Counted from the first letter of the stretch, positions 8,597 to 18,538 are shown. The stretch is 64,000 bases of DNA from Neptunomonas japonica JAMM 1380 (GCF_016592555.1 NZ_AP014546.1:3420501-3484500), one strand, 5' to 3'. The notes: a model not told the origin generated them from the letters alone. Program-made: numbers and translations.

Positions 8597-9601
8597 TTAA
8601 CGACACAGTGTCATCGGCTTATTAATCTGTATATCACTGATCTTATGATTTTCATTAAGCATTAACGTCACATCAGCACGCTTAGGCATTTCATCTAGCA
8701 TGGTTCTTGTTAAACGCTCATAATGCTGGATAAAACGTAAAATCTCTTCTTCATTCATAATCCGCAGATGATCAGCAGGCTGTTGCGTATCAAAGTTATA
8801 TTTAACTCTCTCAGCTAATTTTTTTTCTTGCAAGGAACGCCAACTATAAACCGCTTCCATGCTAGGTACTTTTAACATCACCAACGAATCGATCATGCTA
8901 AACAGTTCCTGATATTTCTCTTCTAGCTGGCGATTTACATAACGCCGCCAATCGCCATTAGCGTCTTCTACCCTCTCTAGCGCGTTAACCGGAGAGTTAA
9001 GGTTTTCTTCACTCTCAGATAAAGCACCAACACACCACCCCTCAAAGACAATCACATCGGCAGGACCAACCCATTCTTGCCATACCGACGTAGGGCAACG
9101 GTCATCAATCGATTTGTCAAAAACGGGGATCTTAGTCGGGTTTTCTGGGTCACCTTCTTTTAAAGATTTTATGATATCGATACCCAACTGAACATCATGT
9201 GTACCGGGCACACCTCGAGTAATAAGTAGTGGATGCACAATTTCAGCCAAGCGCTCCCGTTCATGGCGCGTTTTATACAGATCATCTATCGAAAAACCGA
9301 CGACTTTCTGCCCGAAGCCTTCACTAAGAATGACCTCTATTAAATTAAATAGCGTCGATTTACCCGCCCCCTGAGCGCCATTAATGCCCACCACTAGTGG
9401 GCCATTTTGCTGTCGTTTTCGACACAACAGCCATGCTCCCAAAGGTACATAAAGGGACTCAAACATCTCTTTAAGACCGATATCAACTTTTAATGACGCA
9501 AGCGCAGTAGCGAACGCCTGCTCTACTGCTTTGACAGCTTCTTTGCGCTCATTATGAGACAAACAAAGCTGTTCGGTAGGCCAAGGGGACAACAAGCTCA
9601 T
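8597..9601 (-). CDS. P-loop kinase, D-glycerate 3-kinase-like
   Basis: 334-residue P-loop kinase of the plant-type (class III) glycerate kinase/Tda10 group, related to phosphoribulokinase and uridine kinases. The Walker A motif G-I-N-G-A-Q-G-A-G-K-S is at 72-82; F-S-I-D-D-L-Y-K-T-R and V-F-E-G-W-C-V-G are the family acid and substrate segments. Likely reaction: ATP-dependent phosphorylation of D-glycerate to 3-phosphoglycerate, although bacterial members are often annotated only as kinase. Start ATG has AAGGAAGCTGA in front. It is followed upstream on the same strand by the alpha/beta hydrolase (43-base gap), a possible operon. Confidence 0.78.
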   Translation of the reverse strand: MSLLSPWPTEQLCLSHNERKEAVKAVEQAFATALASLKVDIGLKEMFESLYVPLGAWLLCRKRQQNGPLVVGINGAQGAGKSTLFNLIEVILSEGFGQKVVGFSIDDLYKTRHERERLAEIVHPLLITRGVPGTHDVQLGIDIIKSLKEGDPENPTKIPVFDKSIDDRCPTSVWQEWVGPADVIVFEGWCVGALSESEENLNSPVNALERVEDANGDWRRYVNRQLEEKYQELFSMIDSLVMLKVPSMEAVYSWRSLQEKKLAERVKYNFDTQQPADHLRIMNEEEILRFIQHYERLTRTMLDEMPKRADVTLMLNENHKISDIQINKPMTLCR

Positions 9602-9644
9602 TCAGCTTCCTTTTAATGCTAAAAAATTAATAATGACGTACCCG

Positions 9645-10484
9645 CTAGTGTGTGCGTAACCATTGGCTTATTTCATGGATATGCGCGTCTTCCATTAGAG
9701 AGGGAACGTGTGGAATTCCGGGCAAGCTGTATAGCGACATCGCAGAGTTCTCCTGCTGCATTTGCTCGACAGTGGAGCGGCTCAATACATCAGAATCCTC
9801 CCCCCAAATCAACATCTGCGGGCATTGTATGGCACGCCATACAGGCCAAAGATCTATATCTTGGTTGGCAGTAGCACGCGTGACATCACCAATAGCAGGA
9901 TCATAATGTTGCGTCCAACCTTGTGGTTCTTGCTTAAAGCCATGCTTGGTCAAACTCTGCCACTGAGTATTGGTTAAATTGCGCAATCCAGAATATGTTG
10001 CTTGCATAAAGGCTTGCGCCTCATCAAGCGTTGCAAAATACTTCGGTACTAGGTAGTCACCTATTCGCTCCAAAGCATCCTGTGAAACAAACGCGCCGAT
10101 ATCATTTAATATCAGTTTTCTAATAGGGGACTTAGGCATAGACGCCAGCAACATACCGATAATGCCACCCATGGACGTTCCCAGCCAATCAACTTCTTTC
10201 ACATTCAAACGTGCCAGTAACACCATAATATCGGACAGATACTGAGGCATACCGTAGTCGGCAGGGTTTAATAGCCTATCACTCTCTCCGCGGCCAACAA
10301 TATCAGGGCAAATGACTCGGTACTCGCGTGACAGTGCTTTTGCTATTTCATCAAAGTCGCGGCTATTTCTGGCTAAACCATGAACACAGACCAGCACTCG
10401 CTCATTGTCTTGGCTACCCCACTCATGATAAACCATCCGATGAAGCCCAGAAGAACTTAATCCCATTACTGATTCAGTGCGCAC
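9645..10484 (-). CDS. alpha/beta hydrolase
   Basis: 279-residue alpha/beta hydrolase without a signal peptide. H-G-L-A-R-N-S-R-D-F forms the oxyanion region, G-T-S-M-G-G the nucleophile elbow (Ser about 105) and a late I-P-H-V-P supplies the histidine. I take the GTG at 10484 as the start because AAAAGGAA lies 8 bases upstream; an internal ATG at 10466 has no comparable site. The closest everyday families are epoxide/C-C-bond hydrolases and haloperoxidase-like esterases; the substrate cannot be deduced. Confidence 0.85.
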   Translation of the reverse strand: MRTESVMGLSSSGLHRMVYHEWGSQDNERVLVCVHGLARNSRDFDEIAKALSREYRVICPDIVGRGESDRLLNPADYGMPQYLSDIMVLLARLNVKEVDWLGTSMGGIIGMLLASMPKSPIRKLILNDIGAFVSQDALERIGDYLVPKYFATLDEAQAFMQATYSGLRNLTNTQWQSLTKHGFKQEPQGWTQHYDPAIGDVTRATANQDIDLWPVWRAIQCPQMLIWGEDSDVLSRSTVEQMQQENSAMSLYSLPGIPHVPSLMEDAHIHEISQWLRTH

Positions 10485-10713
10485 GTGAAGTATTCCTTTT
10501 GAATTAAAGTATGAAGCATGCTGATCTATTCAGCATATCGGAGCGTACTTACTAACGTAACTTATCATTCCTAAAAGAATTGTAAAGTTGCGTAAACAAA
10601 CCCCCATATCGGTTCGAAACCAGATAAACTATTCCATCATAAAGCGCTAATACATAACAGATTATTTATTGTAACCCTTTTTTAAAGACCAATGACTCTA
10701 GATTGAGGTTGAT

Positions 10714-11976
10714 ATGTCGACTGCGGTTAATCAAAAAAAAACGCGTCACCTCACGTGGATTTTACCACTACTGGTAATGGCCGTAGCCATTGGAGCTTTT
10801 CTAGCGCTCAAGTCTAGTAAACCACAAACACCTTCTCGCCCGGCGCTAGAAAAAAGCTGGAGTGTGCAAACACAAACGGTAAGCTTTTCAACTATTCGTC
10901 CTGAGGTTGTTTTGTATGGGCAAGTAGAATCTGTACAAATGACGCAGTTATCTGCTTCCGTTACTGCTTTTGTCGAGTCAGTTATTAGCAAAGAGGGACA
11001 ACAAGTTGAGAAAGGCGACCTGCTGGTTAAACTAGATCCTCGTGATACTCAGCTGATCGTACGCCAGCGCGAAGCCGACTTACAAAGCGTAGATGCCAAA
11101 TTAAGTGCGGCTAGAACCCAGAATAGCGCTGATAAAAAAGCTTTAAACATAGAGAAAAAGCTCTATGCCTTAGCCAGTAAATCAGTATCCCGTTACAAAG
11201 ACTTGAGTAAGCGAAAAGTAGGTTCGGACGATCAGCTTGATACCGCCAGAAAGAACCTCCAACAACAAGCCCTCGCTTTAAATAATCGTGAACAAGCCAT
11301 CAACGCTTATCCATCTCAGCTTGCACAACTCAAAGCCGAGCAGGAAAAAATTAAAGCGCTACGTGATAGCGCTTTACTGGATCTAGAAAGGACATCAATC
11401 ACCGCACCTTTTAAAGCACGCATATCCAGTATAAAAACAGCCACAGGTGATCGCGTAAAAAGTGGAGACCCGTTAATTACGCTATACGATCCTACACAAT
11501 TACAGTTGCGCTCCCAAATCCCATCAAAAACCTTACCCTGGGTACGCCAAGGACTGCTAGAAAGCGAGGACTTGAAAGCAACAGCCGTTATCGACAAACA
11601 AACGATCACGTTAAATTTGTCTCACTTAGCAAGCTCAGTAAGTAACGGTAACACAGGCGTAGATGCGCTTCTGCAGTTCACACCGGAGCAGTTCATTCCA
11701 GAGCCTGGGCGCACACTATCACTAACGCTGTTTTTACCTGAAATTGATAACGTCATTACCATTCCTCCTTCGGCACTCTATGGAACTGACCGGGTATATC
11801 GCGTCCGTGATGCAAAGCTGGAGTCAGTTATCGTCAGTAAAGTGGGCGATGCGCATGATGACAACGGCTCACCTCTCATTCTTATTCAGCCTGGAGACCT
11901 TCAAGCAGGCGACTCCCTCATTATCACCCAGCTCCCTAACGCCATCTCGGGCTTGCCTGTCAAAGCCACGGAGTAA
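10714..11976 (+). CDS. RND efflux periplasmic adaptor (membrane fusion protein)
   Basis: HlyD/AcrA-type adaptor linking an RND pump to an outer-membrane channel, 420 residues. One N-terminal membrane anchor (about 13-32) is followed by a split biotinyl-lipoyl domain (G-Q-Q-V-E-K-G-D-L-L-V-K-L-D-P), a long coiled-coil hairpin (about 105-225) and beta-barrel/membrane-proximal domains. GAGG precedes the ATG. It sits 6 bases before the pump gene, so the two form an operon. No outer-membrane factor is nearby, so a TolC-like partner encoded elsewhere is expected. Confidence 0.92.
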   Translation: MSTAVNQKKTRHLTWILPLLVMAVAIGAFLALKSSKPQTPSRPALEKSWSVQTQTVSFSTIRPEVVLYGQVESVQMTQLSASVTAFVESVISKEGQQVEKGDLLVKLDPRDTQLIVRQREADLQSVDAKLSAARTQNSADKKALNIEKKLYALASKSVSRYKDLSKRKVGSDDQLDTARKNLQQQALALNNREQAINAYPSQLAQLKAEQEKIKALRDSALLDLERTSITAPFKARISSIKTATGDRVKSGDPLITLYDPTQLQLRSQIPSKTLPWVRQGLLESEDLKATAVIDKQTITLNLSHLASSVSNGNTGVDALLQFTPEQFIPEPGRTLSLTLFLPEIDNVITIPPSALYGTDRVYRVRDAKLESVIVSKVGDAHDDNGSPLILIQPGDLQAGDSLIITQLPNAISGLPVKATE

Positions 11977-11982
11977 CAACCC

Positions 11983-14900
11983 ATGCGTACTTATAGCGGC
12001 CCACTACAAAACCTGACAGCGCTTTTTACAGAGCATCGCGTTGCTGCAAATCTGTTAATGATTTTAATGCTTCTGGCAGGGGTTTGGGGTGTGAAAAAAC
12101 TTAACACTCAGTTTTTTCCCTCTTTTGAACTAGACATTATCATTGTCAGTGTCGCTTGGAGTGGCGCCGCAGCCGAAGATGTTGAAAGGTCTATTGTCTT
12201 ACCTATTGAGGAAGAGATTCGCTCAATTAATGGCATCGATACGCTTTACTCTACCAGTAGCCAAAGTCGCGCTTCAATTCGGCTTGAGTTAACCGAAAAC
12301 TCTGATGTGCAGTACACCTTGGATGAGGTGAAACAGAAAATAGCCAATATTCGCAGCTCTCTCCCCTCTGATTCAGAAGAGCCTGTCGTGCAGCGTATCA
12401 TTCGCTATGAAAATATCGCATCAATGCTCATCACCTCAGAAAATGCTGCCATCAGTGAGTTACGCGTTTTAGCACGTCGCTTTGAAAGAGAGTTGCTAGA
12501 CAAGGGCATACGCAAGATCGATTTTACGGGGATGCCTGCAGAAGAAATTGCTATTCAGGTACCGACTGAACAGCTTCACTCGCTAGGCATGTCACTGTCT
12601 GATATCGCCACCAATATAAGCCAACGCAGTGTCGACCTACCTGCTGGAACAGCCGCTAAAAGTGACGGTTCCAGGCAGATACGCAGTTTAAGCCAGCAAC
12701 GCGATGTCGAAGGCTTTAAACAACTCCCTATCATCTCTGATAACACTGGGCGTCTAGTGCGCTTAGGTGATATAGCAGAGATTGATTGGCGCACTAAAGA
12801 CAGCCAGATAGAACTCAGCTATCGCGGCCAGCCTGCTATCTTAATGGTACTAAAACGCACCGAAAGCGATGATACATTACAGTCCGCTAGCATCATGGAA
12901 AACTGGATAGATTCTGCTCGCGAGCAATTACCTCAAGGTATCGAGTTGGTTACCTACGATGAACGCTGGATGCAGGTTCAAGCACGTATCGACCTCTTAT
13001 TGAAAAACGGCTTAGGCGGATTAGTACTCATCATCGCCATCCTATTTTTATTCCTAAATGCGCGGGTGGCTTTCTGGGTAACGGTGGGTATTCCAATCTC
13101 CTTTATGGCAACCCTAGCTGTGCTGTATATGATTGGCGGCTCAATCAACATGATCAGCTTATTTGGCCTCATCATGGCATTGGGAATTATCGTCGACGAT
13201 GCAATTGTGGTTGGTGAAGATACTCTGACACATTTACAGATGGGTGAAAGTGGTTTACAAGCGGCGATAGGCGGTGCACACCGAATGCTGTCACCGGTTA
13301 TCGCCTCCTCCCTTACGACTATTGCTGCTTTTTTGCCGCTACTGATTATCGGCGGAACCATTGGCAATATCCTTGTTGATATCCCCACGGTAGTTATTTG
13401 CGTGATACTGGCTTCATTGGTTGAATGTTTCCTGATACTACCTGGGCATCTACATCACAGCTTTCGCAGCAAAGCAGATTTACACGCCTCTAAAACTCGC
13501 CTAGCTCTTGAAGCACGTATCAACCATTTTCGTGACCATACTTTTCGTCGCTTTGTCAGAGCAGCGATCACCTTTCGCTGGACAACCCTAGCCAGTGCGA
13601 TCGGTATTTTCATTATTGCTATCGGATTAATAATGGGGGGAAGAGTCAAGTTCACATTCTTCCCGTCAGTCGAACGAGAAGTCTTCACGGCTAACGTGCA
13701 GTTTGCCGCCGGTACACATAATTCACAGGTAAAACAGTTCTTAGCGCACTTAGATAGCACTATTCAACTAACGGAAGAAGAACTAGGTAATAACCTAATT
13801 AAAGTCGCTTTTCGTGAATACGGTATCGCTAACTTTACTCGCACCAGCTCAGCATCCACCAACGGTGACGAGTTTGGCTCTTTGTACGTCGAGATGAATC
13901 CAGCCGACACACGTGACATTACTAACCGCGAATTTATTAAAGAGTGGCGTAAGAAGATCAATATACCTGCCGGAGTTGAAAAGTTCTCCATTGACCAATC
14001 AACGAGCGGACCAAGAGGAAAGCCGATAGAAATAAAACTATCGAGTAATAACGTAAGCACTTTGAAGCAAGCATCCATCGAAGTTCAAAGCGTGCTCAAA
14101 CAATACTCTGGCTTATCGAATGTCGACGATGACCTTCCGTTCGGCAAGTCCCAACTGATTTATGAATTAACACCAGCCGGTAAAGCTTCGGGTTTAAAGC
14201 TACAGCAAGTTGGCAGGCAACTACGTGCGGCATTTGATGGCATTGAAGCCCAAACCTTTTATAACGGCCAAGATGAAGTTGCGGTACGCGTGGTGCTTCC
14301 TAACTCGGAGCGTAACCGCTTAAGCGCATTAGAGTATCTTCCCATTATCCTTCCAGATGGTTCTAGCGCACCCTTGTCTAATATTGTGCAGTTTTCACCT
14401 CAGCGAGGCTTAGACACCTTACAACGAATCAATGGACAACTCGCTATTAATGTCACGGCAGATTTGGACGAATCTGCAGCCAATGCCAATGATATTATTA
14501 GTGACCTGGAAACAGGTAAGCTAGACAGTGTGCTCAGTAAATATGGCGTCGAAGCCAGTTTTGAAGGTAAAAATAAAAACCAAAGGGAAACACTTGCTGA
14601 TATGAAGTTAGGGCTTATCCTCGCCTTATGCCTTATCTATATCATTCTTGCGTGGGTATTTGCGTCATACAGCTGGCCAATCACTGTCATGCTCGCTATC
14701 CCGCTAGGATTAACCGGCGCTATTCTCGGACACTTTATAACGGGTCTTGACCTCACCATTCTTTCTTTATTTGGTTTTTTTGGGTTATCAGGCATCGTTA
14801 TCAATGACTCTATCGTCCTGATTACCTTTTATAAAAAGCTAAGAGCTAGCGGTATGGCAGTAGAAGATGCTATCGAAGAAGCGGCTTGCCAGCGCTTACG

Positions 14901-15135
14901 CGCAGTACTGCTGACCTCTTTAACAACCATCGCCGGGTTAACACCGATTCTTTTTGAAACCTCACTCCAGGCCCAATTCCTTATTCCGATGGCTACCTCG
15001 ATCGTTTTCGGTTTAGCCTACGGCACGCTACTCATTCTCTTATTTATTCCCGCAATATTAACTGTCCTAGAACACAGTAAAGCGCGCCTAGGACTGAGAG
15101 TACACCACGGTCAATTATCAGAAGATGCTTCCTAA
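11983..15135 (+). CDS. RND family efflux pump permease (AcrB/HAE-like)
   Basis: 1050-residue inner-membrane proton-driven exporter with the classic RND layout: membrane helix 1 near residue 20, a large periplasmic loop, helices 2-6 (about 335-480), a second periplasmic loop and helices 8-12 (about 870-1020). The relay aspartates are in G-I-I-V-D-D-A-I-V-V-G-E-D near residue 405. The matching helix-10 region has G-I-V-I-N-D-S-I-V-L. The sequence is closer to the AcrB/MdtB-like multidrug group than to heavy-metal CusA types, which is a judgement by eye. Substrate unknown. Confidence 0.94.
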   Translation: MRTYSGPLQNLTALFTEHRVAANLLMILMLLAGVWGVKKLNTQFFPSFELDIIIVSVAWSGAAAEDVERSIVLPIEEEIRSINGIDTLYSTSSQSRASIRLELTENSDVQYTLDEVKQKIANIRSSLPSDSEEPVVQRIIRYENIASMLITSENAAISELRVLARRFERELLDKGIRKIDFTGMPAEEIAIQVPTEQLHSLGMSLSDIATNISQRSVDLPAGTAAKSDGSRQIRSLSQQRDVEGFKQLPIISDNTGRLVRLGDIAEIDWRTKDSQIELSYRGQPAILMVLKRTESDDTLQSASIMENWIDSAREQLPQGIELVTYDERWMQVQARIDLLLKNGLGGLVLIIAILFLFLNARVAFWVTVGIPISFMATLAVLYMIGGSINMISLFGLIMALGIIVDDAIVVGEDTLTHLQMGESGLQAAIGGAHRMLSPVIASSLTTIAAFLPLLIIGGTIGNILVDIPTVVICVILASLVECFLILPGHLHHSFRSKADLHASKTRLALEARINHFRDHTFRRFVRAAITFRWTTLASAIGIFIIAIGLIMGGRVKFTFFPSVEREVFTANVQFAAGTHNSQVKQFLAHLDSTIQLTEEELGNNLIKVAFREYGIANFTRTSSASTNGDEFGSLYVEMNPADTRDITNREFIKEWRKKINIPAGVEKFSIDQSTSGPRGKPIEIKLSSNNVSTLKQASIEVQSVLKQYSGLSNVDDDLPFGKSQLIYELTPAGKASGLKLQQVGRQLRAAFDGIEAQTFYNGQDEVAVRVVLPNSERNRLSALEYLPIILPDGSSAPLSNIVQFSPQRGLDTLQRINGQLAINVTADLDESAANANDIISDLETGKLDSVLSKYGVEASFEGKNKNQRETLADMKLGLILALCLIYIILAWVFASYSWPITVMLAIPLGLTGAILGHFITGLDLTILSLFGFFGLSGIVINDSIVLITFYKKLRASGMAVEDAIEEAACQRLRAVLLTSLTTIAGLTPILFETSLQAQFLIPMATSIVFGLAYGTLLILLFIPAILTVLEHSKARLGLRVHHGQLSEDAS

Positions 15136-15156
15136 GACTTACTTCTACTCCTGATC

Positions 15157-15187
15157 ACGGCGACTGAAATAATTCTTCAGTCGCCGT
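15157..15187 (+). terminator. hairpin after the RND operon
   Basis: A 12-base inverted repeat (ACGGCGACTGAA and its complement) around a 7-base loop lies about 20 bases after the pump stop codon. The following sequence (TCTACAACATTTT) has only a weak T-run, so it may be an imperfect terminator or an RNA 3'-end stabiliser. Confidence 0.5.
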
Positions 15188-15427
15188 TCTACAACATTTT
15201 AAACTATTGAATTTAAAGAAATAAAAAAACAACAACAGATAACTGTTAGCAAAAAGCAACAGTTATACTCAGCACGTCCTCACTAATAATGGTTTCGATA
15301 CTCCCTTTGCTCTAAAACAACGCCCCAATAATATCTAAACAACTGTTTTAAAAGAAAAAAATAAAGAGTGGCACATTTTAAGCAATACACCGGGTATCCA
15401 ATCACGAAATAAAGAGAGAGATAACCC

Positions 15428-15658
15428 ATGAAAAAATTAATGACTATCGCTGCTTTCACTTTTGCTTCAGCTACTGCCATCGCTCAACCAGCAGGTGGAA
15501 CTGATTTATTCGTTTTATTAGATGTGGATGCAAACCAGATGATTAGCGCTGAAGAAGCAAAAATACATGAACCTGTATTAGCACAGTTTGAAACATTGGA
15601 TTTAAACAAAGACGGGCAGCTAAGTGCTGATGAATTCAGCCTGCTAGCTAAAGGTTAA
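15428..15658 (+). CDS. small secreted EF-hand calcium-binding protein
   Basis: 76-residue protein with a Sec signal peptide (M-K-K-L-M... cleaved after A-I-A, about residue 19) and two EF-hand loops. Loop 1 reads D-V-D-A-N-Q-M-I-S-A-E-E and loop 2 D-L-N-K-D-G-Q-L-S-A-D-E, both with acidic or amide ligands at positions 1, 3, 5 and glutamate at 12; loop 1 has Gln instead of the usual Gly at position 6. A GAGAGAG stretch precedes the ATG. Its own strong terminator follows, so it is a single-gene unit. A periplasmic calcium buffer or sensor is the natural guess; no partner is visible. Confidence 0.85.
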   Translation: MKKLMTIAAFTFASATAIAQPAGGTDLFVLLDVDANQMISAEEAKIHEPVLAQFETLDLNKDGQLSADEFSLLAKG

Positions 15659-15672
15659 TTTTCCCTGCACCC

Positions 15673-15722
15673 AACGCTCCGGCATGTTCCCTACAATTTA
15701 CGCCGGAGCGTTTTTTTTATTT
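15673..15722 (+). terminator. rho-independent terminator of the EF-hand gene
   Basis: Perfect 11-base stem (AACGCTCCGGC with GCCGGAGCGTT) with an 18-base loop followed by a run of T residues at 15711-15718. It lies 14 bases after the stop codon. Confidence 0.9.
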
Positions 15723-15896
15723 TATCTAAAAAACTTTGAAAAACACCATCCAACCAGCCCGATAAAGCATATTTAGTCCCACAACAGGCCTTCACAACCA
15801 CATATCAAAGAGGAAACACTTAATAGACACCGCCGCATCCGGTATAATTTCCAGCCTATTTTTGATAACAGCCTCACCCCAGAGCAGGAAATATTT

Positions 15897-17096
15897 ATGA
15901 ACCGGGATTTAGCGCGTCTTCAACCCTACCCTTTTGAAAAGCTGGCAGAACTGAAAGCGCAGGTCACACCTCCCGCCGAATTGCCACATATCGCATTCTC
16001 CATCGGCGAGCCTAAACATAAATCTCCTGCTTTTGTTGTTCAAACACTGACCGACAATCTTAATGCACTATCAAACTACCCAACCACCAAGGGTATTCCT
16101 GAATTACGTAAAACTATTGCCGACTGGTGTACTAGTCGCTTTCATTTGACGGCCGATACATTAACAGCAGATCAGCATGTGCTACCGGTTAACGGTACAC
16201 GAGAAGCTATATTTGCCTTTACTCAAGCCGCAGTTGAGCGCAAAGAAGGGGCATTGGTGATTTCACCCAATCCTTTTTATCAAATCTATGAAGGCGCGGC
16301 TTACTTAGCAGGTGCAGAGCCTTATTATCTGAGCTGCTTAAGTGAGAACGGTTTTATTCCCGACTATGATGCTGTCCCTAGTGATGTATGGGAACACTGC
16401 CAGATTCTATTTCTCTGCTCACCAAGTAACCCAACGGGAGCGGTGACTGATTTTGACACCCTGAAAAAGCTCATTGCTTTAGCTGACCAATACCACTTCA
16501 TTATTGCCTCAGATGAGTGCTACTCCGAAATATATTTAGATGAAGCAAGCCCACCGGTTGGCTTGCTTGAAGCATGTGCTCGTTTAGGTCGCAACGACTT
16601 TGATAAGTGCGTTGTCATGCATAGCTTATCTAAGCGCTCTAATTTGCCTGGTTTACGCTCAGGCTTTATTGCCGGAGACGCTAAATTAATGAAGCCTTTT
16701 CTGGAATACCGCACCTACCATGGCTGCTCTATGCCAGTACAACACCAGATTGCATCAATCGCTGCATGGCAGGATGAAGCGCACGTTAAAGAGAACCGCG
16801 ACCAATACCGCGAAAAATTCGCACGCGTTGTTGAAATTCTTTCGCCAGTTATGGATGTACAACAACCAGAAGCCAGCTTCTATTTATGGGCAAAAACACC
16901 GATAGCAGATGATCTATTTGCACAACAACTCTTTGCCGAGCAAAACATGACAGTGCTACCAGGCAGCTACCTATCACGTGACGTAGAAGGCTGTGTGCCC
17001 GGTGCGGGCTACGTACGCATGGCCTTAGTGGCAACACTTGAAGAGTGTGTTGAAGGTGCGCAACGTATTAGGCGTTTCGTTGAAGGTTTACGCTAA
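15897..17096 (+). CDS. dapC: succinyldiaminopimelate transaminase
   Basis: PLP-dependent class I aminotransferase, 399 residues, making N-succinyl-L,L-diaminopimelate from N-succinyl-2-amino-6-oxopimelate in lysine and peptidoglycan synthesis. The N-terminal N-x-x-L-x-x-L-Q-P-Y-P-F-E-K-L and F-S-I-G-E-P-K-H segments are typical of proteobacterial DapC. The PLP lysine is K246 in H-S-L-S-K-R-S-N-L; S-N-P-T-G and D-E-C-Y lie upstream in order. Its position immediately before the arsC-like gene, dapD and dapE makes the assignment secure. Confidence 0.94.
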   Translation: MNRDLARLQPYPFEKLAELKAQVTPPAELPHIAFSIGEPKHKSPAFVVQTLTDNLNALSNYPTTKGIPELRKTIADWCTSRFHLTADTLTADQHVLPVNGTREAIFAFTQAAVERKEGALVISPNPFYQIYEGAAYLAGAEPYYLSCLSENGFIPDYDAVPSDVWEHCQILFLCSPSNPTGAVTDFDTLKKLIALADQYHFIIASDECYSEIYLDEASPPVGLLEACARLGRNDFDKCVVMHSLSKRSNLPGLRSGFIAGDAKLMKPFLEYRTYHGCSMPVQHQIASIAAWQDEAHVKENRDQYREKFARVVEILSPVMDVQQPEASFYLWAKTPIADDLFAQQLFAEQNMTVLPGSYLSRDVEGCVPGAGYVRMALVATLEECVEGAQRIRRFVEGLR

Positions 17097-17120
17097 AAAG
17101 CAATTAAAGAGAGTAGCAAT

Positions 17121-17486
17121 ATGAGCATTACGCTTTTTGGCATAAAGAATTGCGATACAATTAAGAAAGCACGTAAATGGCTGGATGCTCATAATATTGA
17201 GTTCCAGTTTCACGACTTTCGTAAAGACGGACTCACTGAAGCGCAACTAGACCTACTTATTGAATCGTTAGGGTGGGAAATATTGTTGAATAAGCGTGGT
17301 ACTACATGGCGCCAGTTATCCGATGCTATTAAAGAGAATATTGATGCAGCATCAGCCCGTTCGCTGATGCTGGAAAATCCGGCGATCATTAAACGTCCGG
17401 TATTGGAGATCGGCTCAACAGAGACCTCTCCACAACGGTTTGTCGGCTTTAAAGAAAACGAATACAGCGAAATTTTTCAAATTTGA
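17121..17486 (+). CDS. ArsC/Spx-family reductase (YffB-like)
   Basis: 121-residue thioredoxin-fold protein of the ArsC/Spx family. F-G-I-K-N-C-D-T-I-K-K-A shows the single active-site cysteine (C11) in a C-x-x-I context, and R-P-V-L-E-I near residue 95 matches the conserved ArsC Arg-Pro. The K-N-C-D-T motif is that of YffB rather than genuine arsenate reductases, so arsenate reduction should not be assumed. It is the conserved gene found between dapC and dapD in pseudomonads and relatives. Its stop is 20 bases from the dapD start. Confidence 0.88.
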   Translation: MSITLFGIKNCDTIKKARKWLDAHNIEFQFHDFRKDGLTEAQLDLLIESLGWEILLNKRGTTWRQLSDAIKENIDAASARSLMLENPAIIKRPVLEIGSTETSPQRFVGFKENEYSEIFQI

Positions 17487-17506
17487 CGTCTAGGCGGAAT
17501 AAACAC

Positions 17507-18538
17507 ATGAGCTACTTTGCATTTGGTCTGGGTATTGGTACCCAATCCTCTAACGGTGACTGGTTAGAAATCTACTATAACGCACCTATTCTGAACCCAT
17601 CTGATGCGCTAATTAGCGCCGTTGCTGAAAAGCTGAATTACGAAGGTGGTGATGCTGCTATCGAAATCTGTGAAGCACAGCTAAAAGATCTAGAAGCGGC
17701 TTTCCTAAGCGTGGATGCTGAAGATCAGGCAGAAGTGGTTGAAGTACTTAAAGGTACACAACAATCAATGGTCATCACTATCTTGGAAACAGATAGCTCT
17801 CCTGCATCAACGCCCGAGGTTTATCTAAAACTCGCTCTACTTTCACATCGTTTTGTTAAGCCTCACGGTATTGATCTATCAGGCATGTTTGGTTTGCTGC
17901 CAAACGTTGCTTGGACAAACGAAGGCGCTGTTTCACTTGCTGACCTGCCTCGTCGCCAGTTATCTGCACGTGCTCAAGGGCGCGTACTCGATGTTCATTC
18001 TGTAGACAAGTTCCCTAAAATGGCTAACTACGTGGTCCCTGAAGGCGTCCGTGTAGCAGCAACGTCACGTGTACGTTTAGGTGCCTATGTAGGCGAAGGT
18101 ACAACAGTTATGCATGAAGGTTTCATCAACTTCAATGCCGGTACTATGGGTGTCAGCATGGTTGAAGGGCGTATTTCTGCCGGTGTTGTGGTAGGTAATG
18201 GTTCTGATCTAGGTGGCGGCTGCTCTACTATGGGTACACTATCTGGCGGTAACAATGTGATTATCTCTGTTGGTGATAACTGTCTACTCGGTGCGAATGC
18301 AGGCTTAGGTTTACCACTAGGTGACCGTTGTACTGTTGAAGCAGGCTTGTATGTCACTGGTGGTTCAAAAGTAACCTTGCTAGATGATCAGAACAACGAA
18401 GTCAGCACCGTTAAAGCGGGCGAACTAGCCGGCAAATCTGATTTACTGTTCCGCCGTAATTCACAAAACGGTCGTATTGAAGTTAAAACCAATAAATCAG
18501 CCATCGAGCTGAATGCGGAACTTCATAAGCATAACTAA
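17507..18538 (+). CDS. dapD: tetrahydrodipicolinate N-succinyltransferase
   Basis: 343-residue acyltransferase with a left-handed beta-helix built from hexapeptide repeats in the C-terminal half (about 170-310; motifs such as V-G-E-G-T-T-V-M and L-G-A-N-A-G-L-G). It transfers succinate from succinyl-CoA to tetrahydrodipicolinate. The length and the M-S-Y-F-A-F-G-x-G N-terminus identify the long Pseudomonas/actinobacterial-type DapD, not the 274-residue E. coli type. Start 17507 follows AGGCGGAAT; a start at 17483 would overlap the arsC-like gene and add eight unusual residues. Confidence 0.94.
   Translation: MSYFAFGLGIGTQSSNGDWLEIYYNAPILNPSDALISAVAEKLNYEGGDAAIEICEAQLKDLEAAFLSVDAEDQAEVVEVLKGTQQSMVITILETDSSPASTPEVYLKLALLSHRFVKPHGIDLSGMFGLLPNVAWTNEGAVSLADLPRRQLSARAQGRVLDVHSVDKFPKMANYVVPEGVRVAATSRVRLGAYVGEGTTVMHEGFINFNAGTMGVSMVEGRISAGVVVGNGSDLGGGCSTMGTLSGGNNVIISVGDNCLLGANAGLGLPLGDRCTVEAGLYVTGGSKVTLLDDQNNEVSTVKAGELAGKSDLLFRRNSQNGRIEVKTNKSAIELNAELHKHN

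Noticed and set aside
12978..13388. 136-codon minus-strand frame inside the RND pump gene
   Set aside because: Lies wholly within a clear pump gene, with no ribosome site or family match.
15283..15480. 65-codon minus-strand frame over the EF-hand gene start
   Set aside because: Overlaps the signal-peptide region of a clear gene and looks like its shadow.
17121..17486. Arsenate reductase annotation for the ArsC-like protein
   Set aside because: The motif and dap neighbourhood match YffB/Spx-like proteins; no arsenic genes are near.
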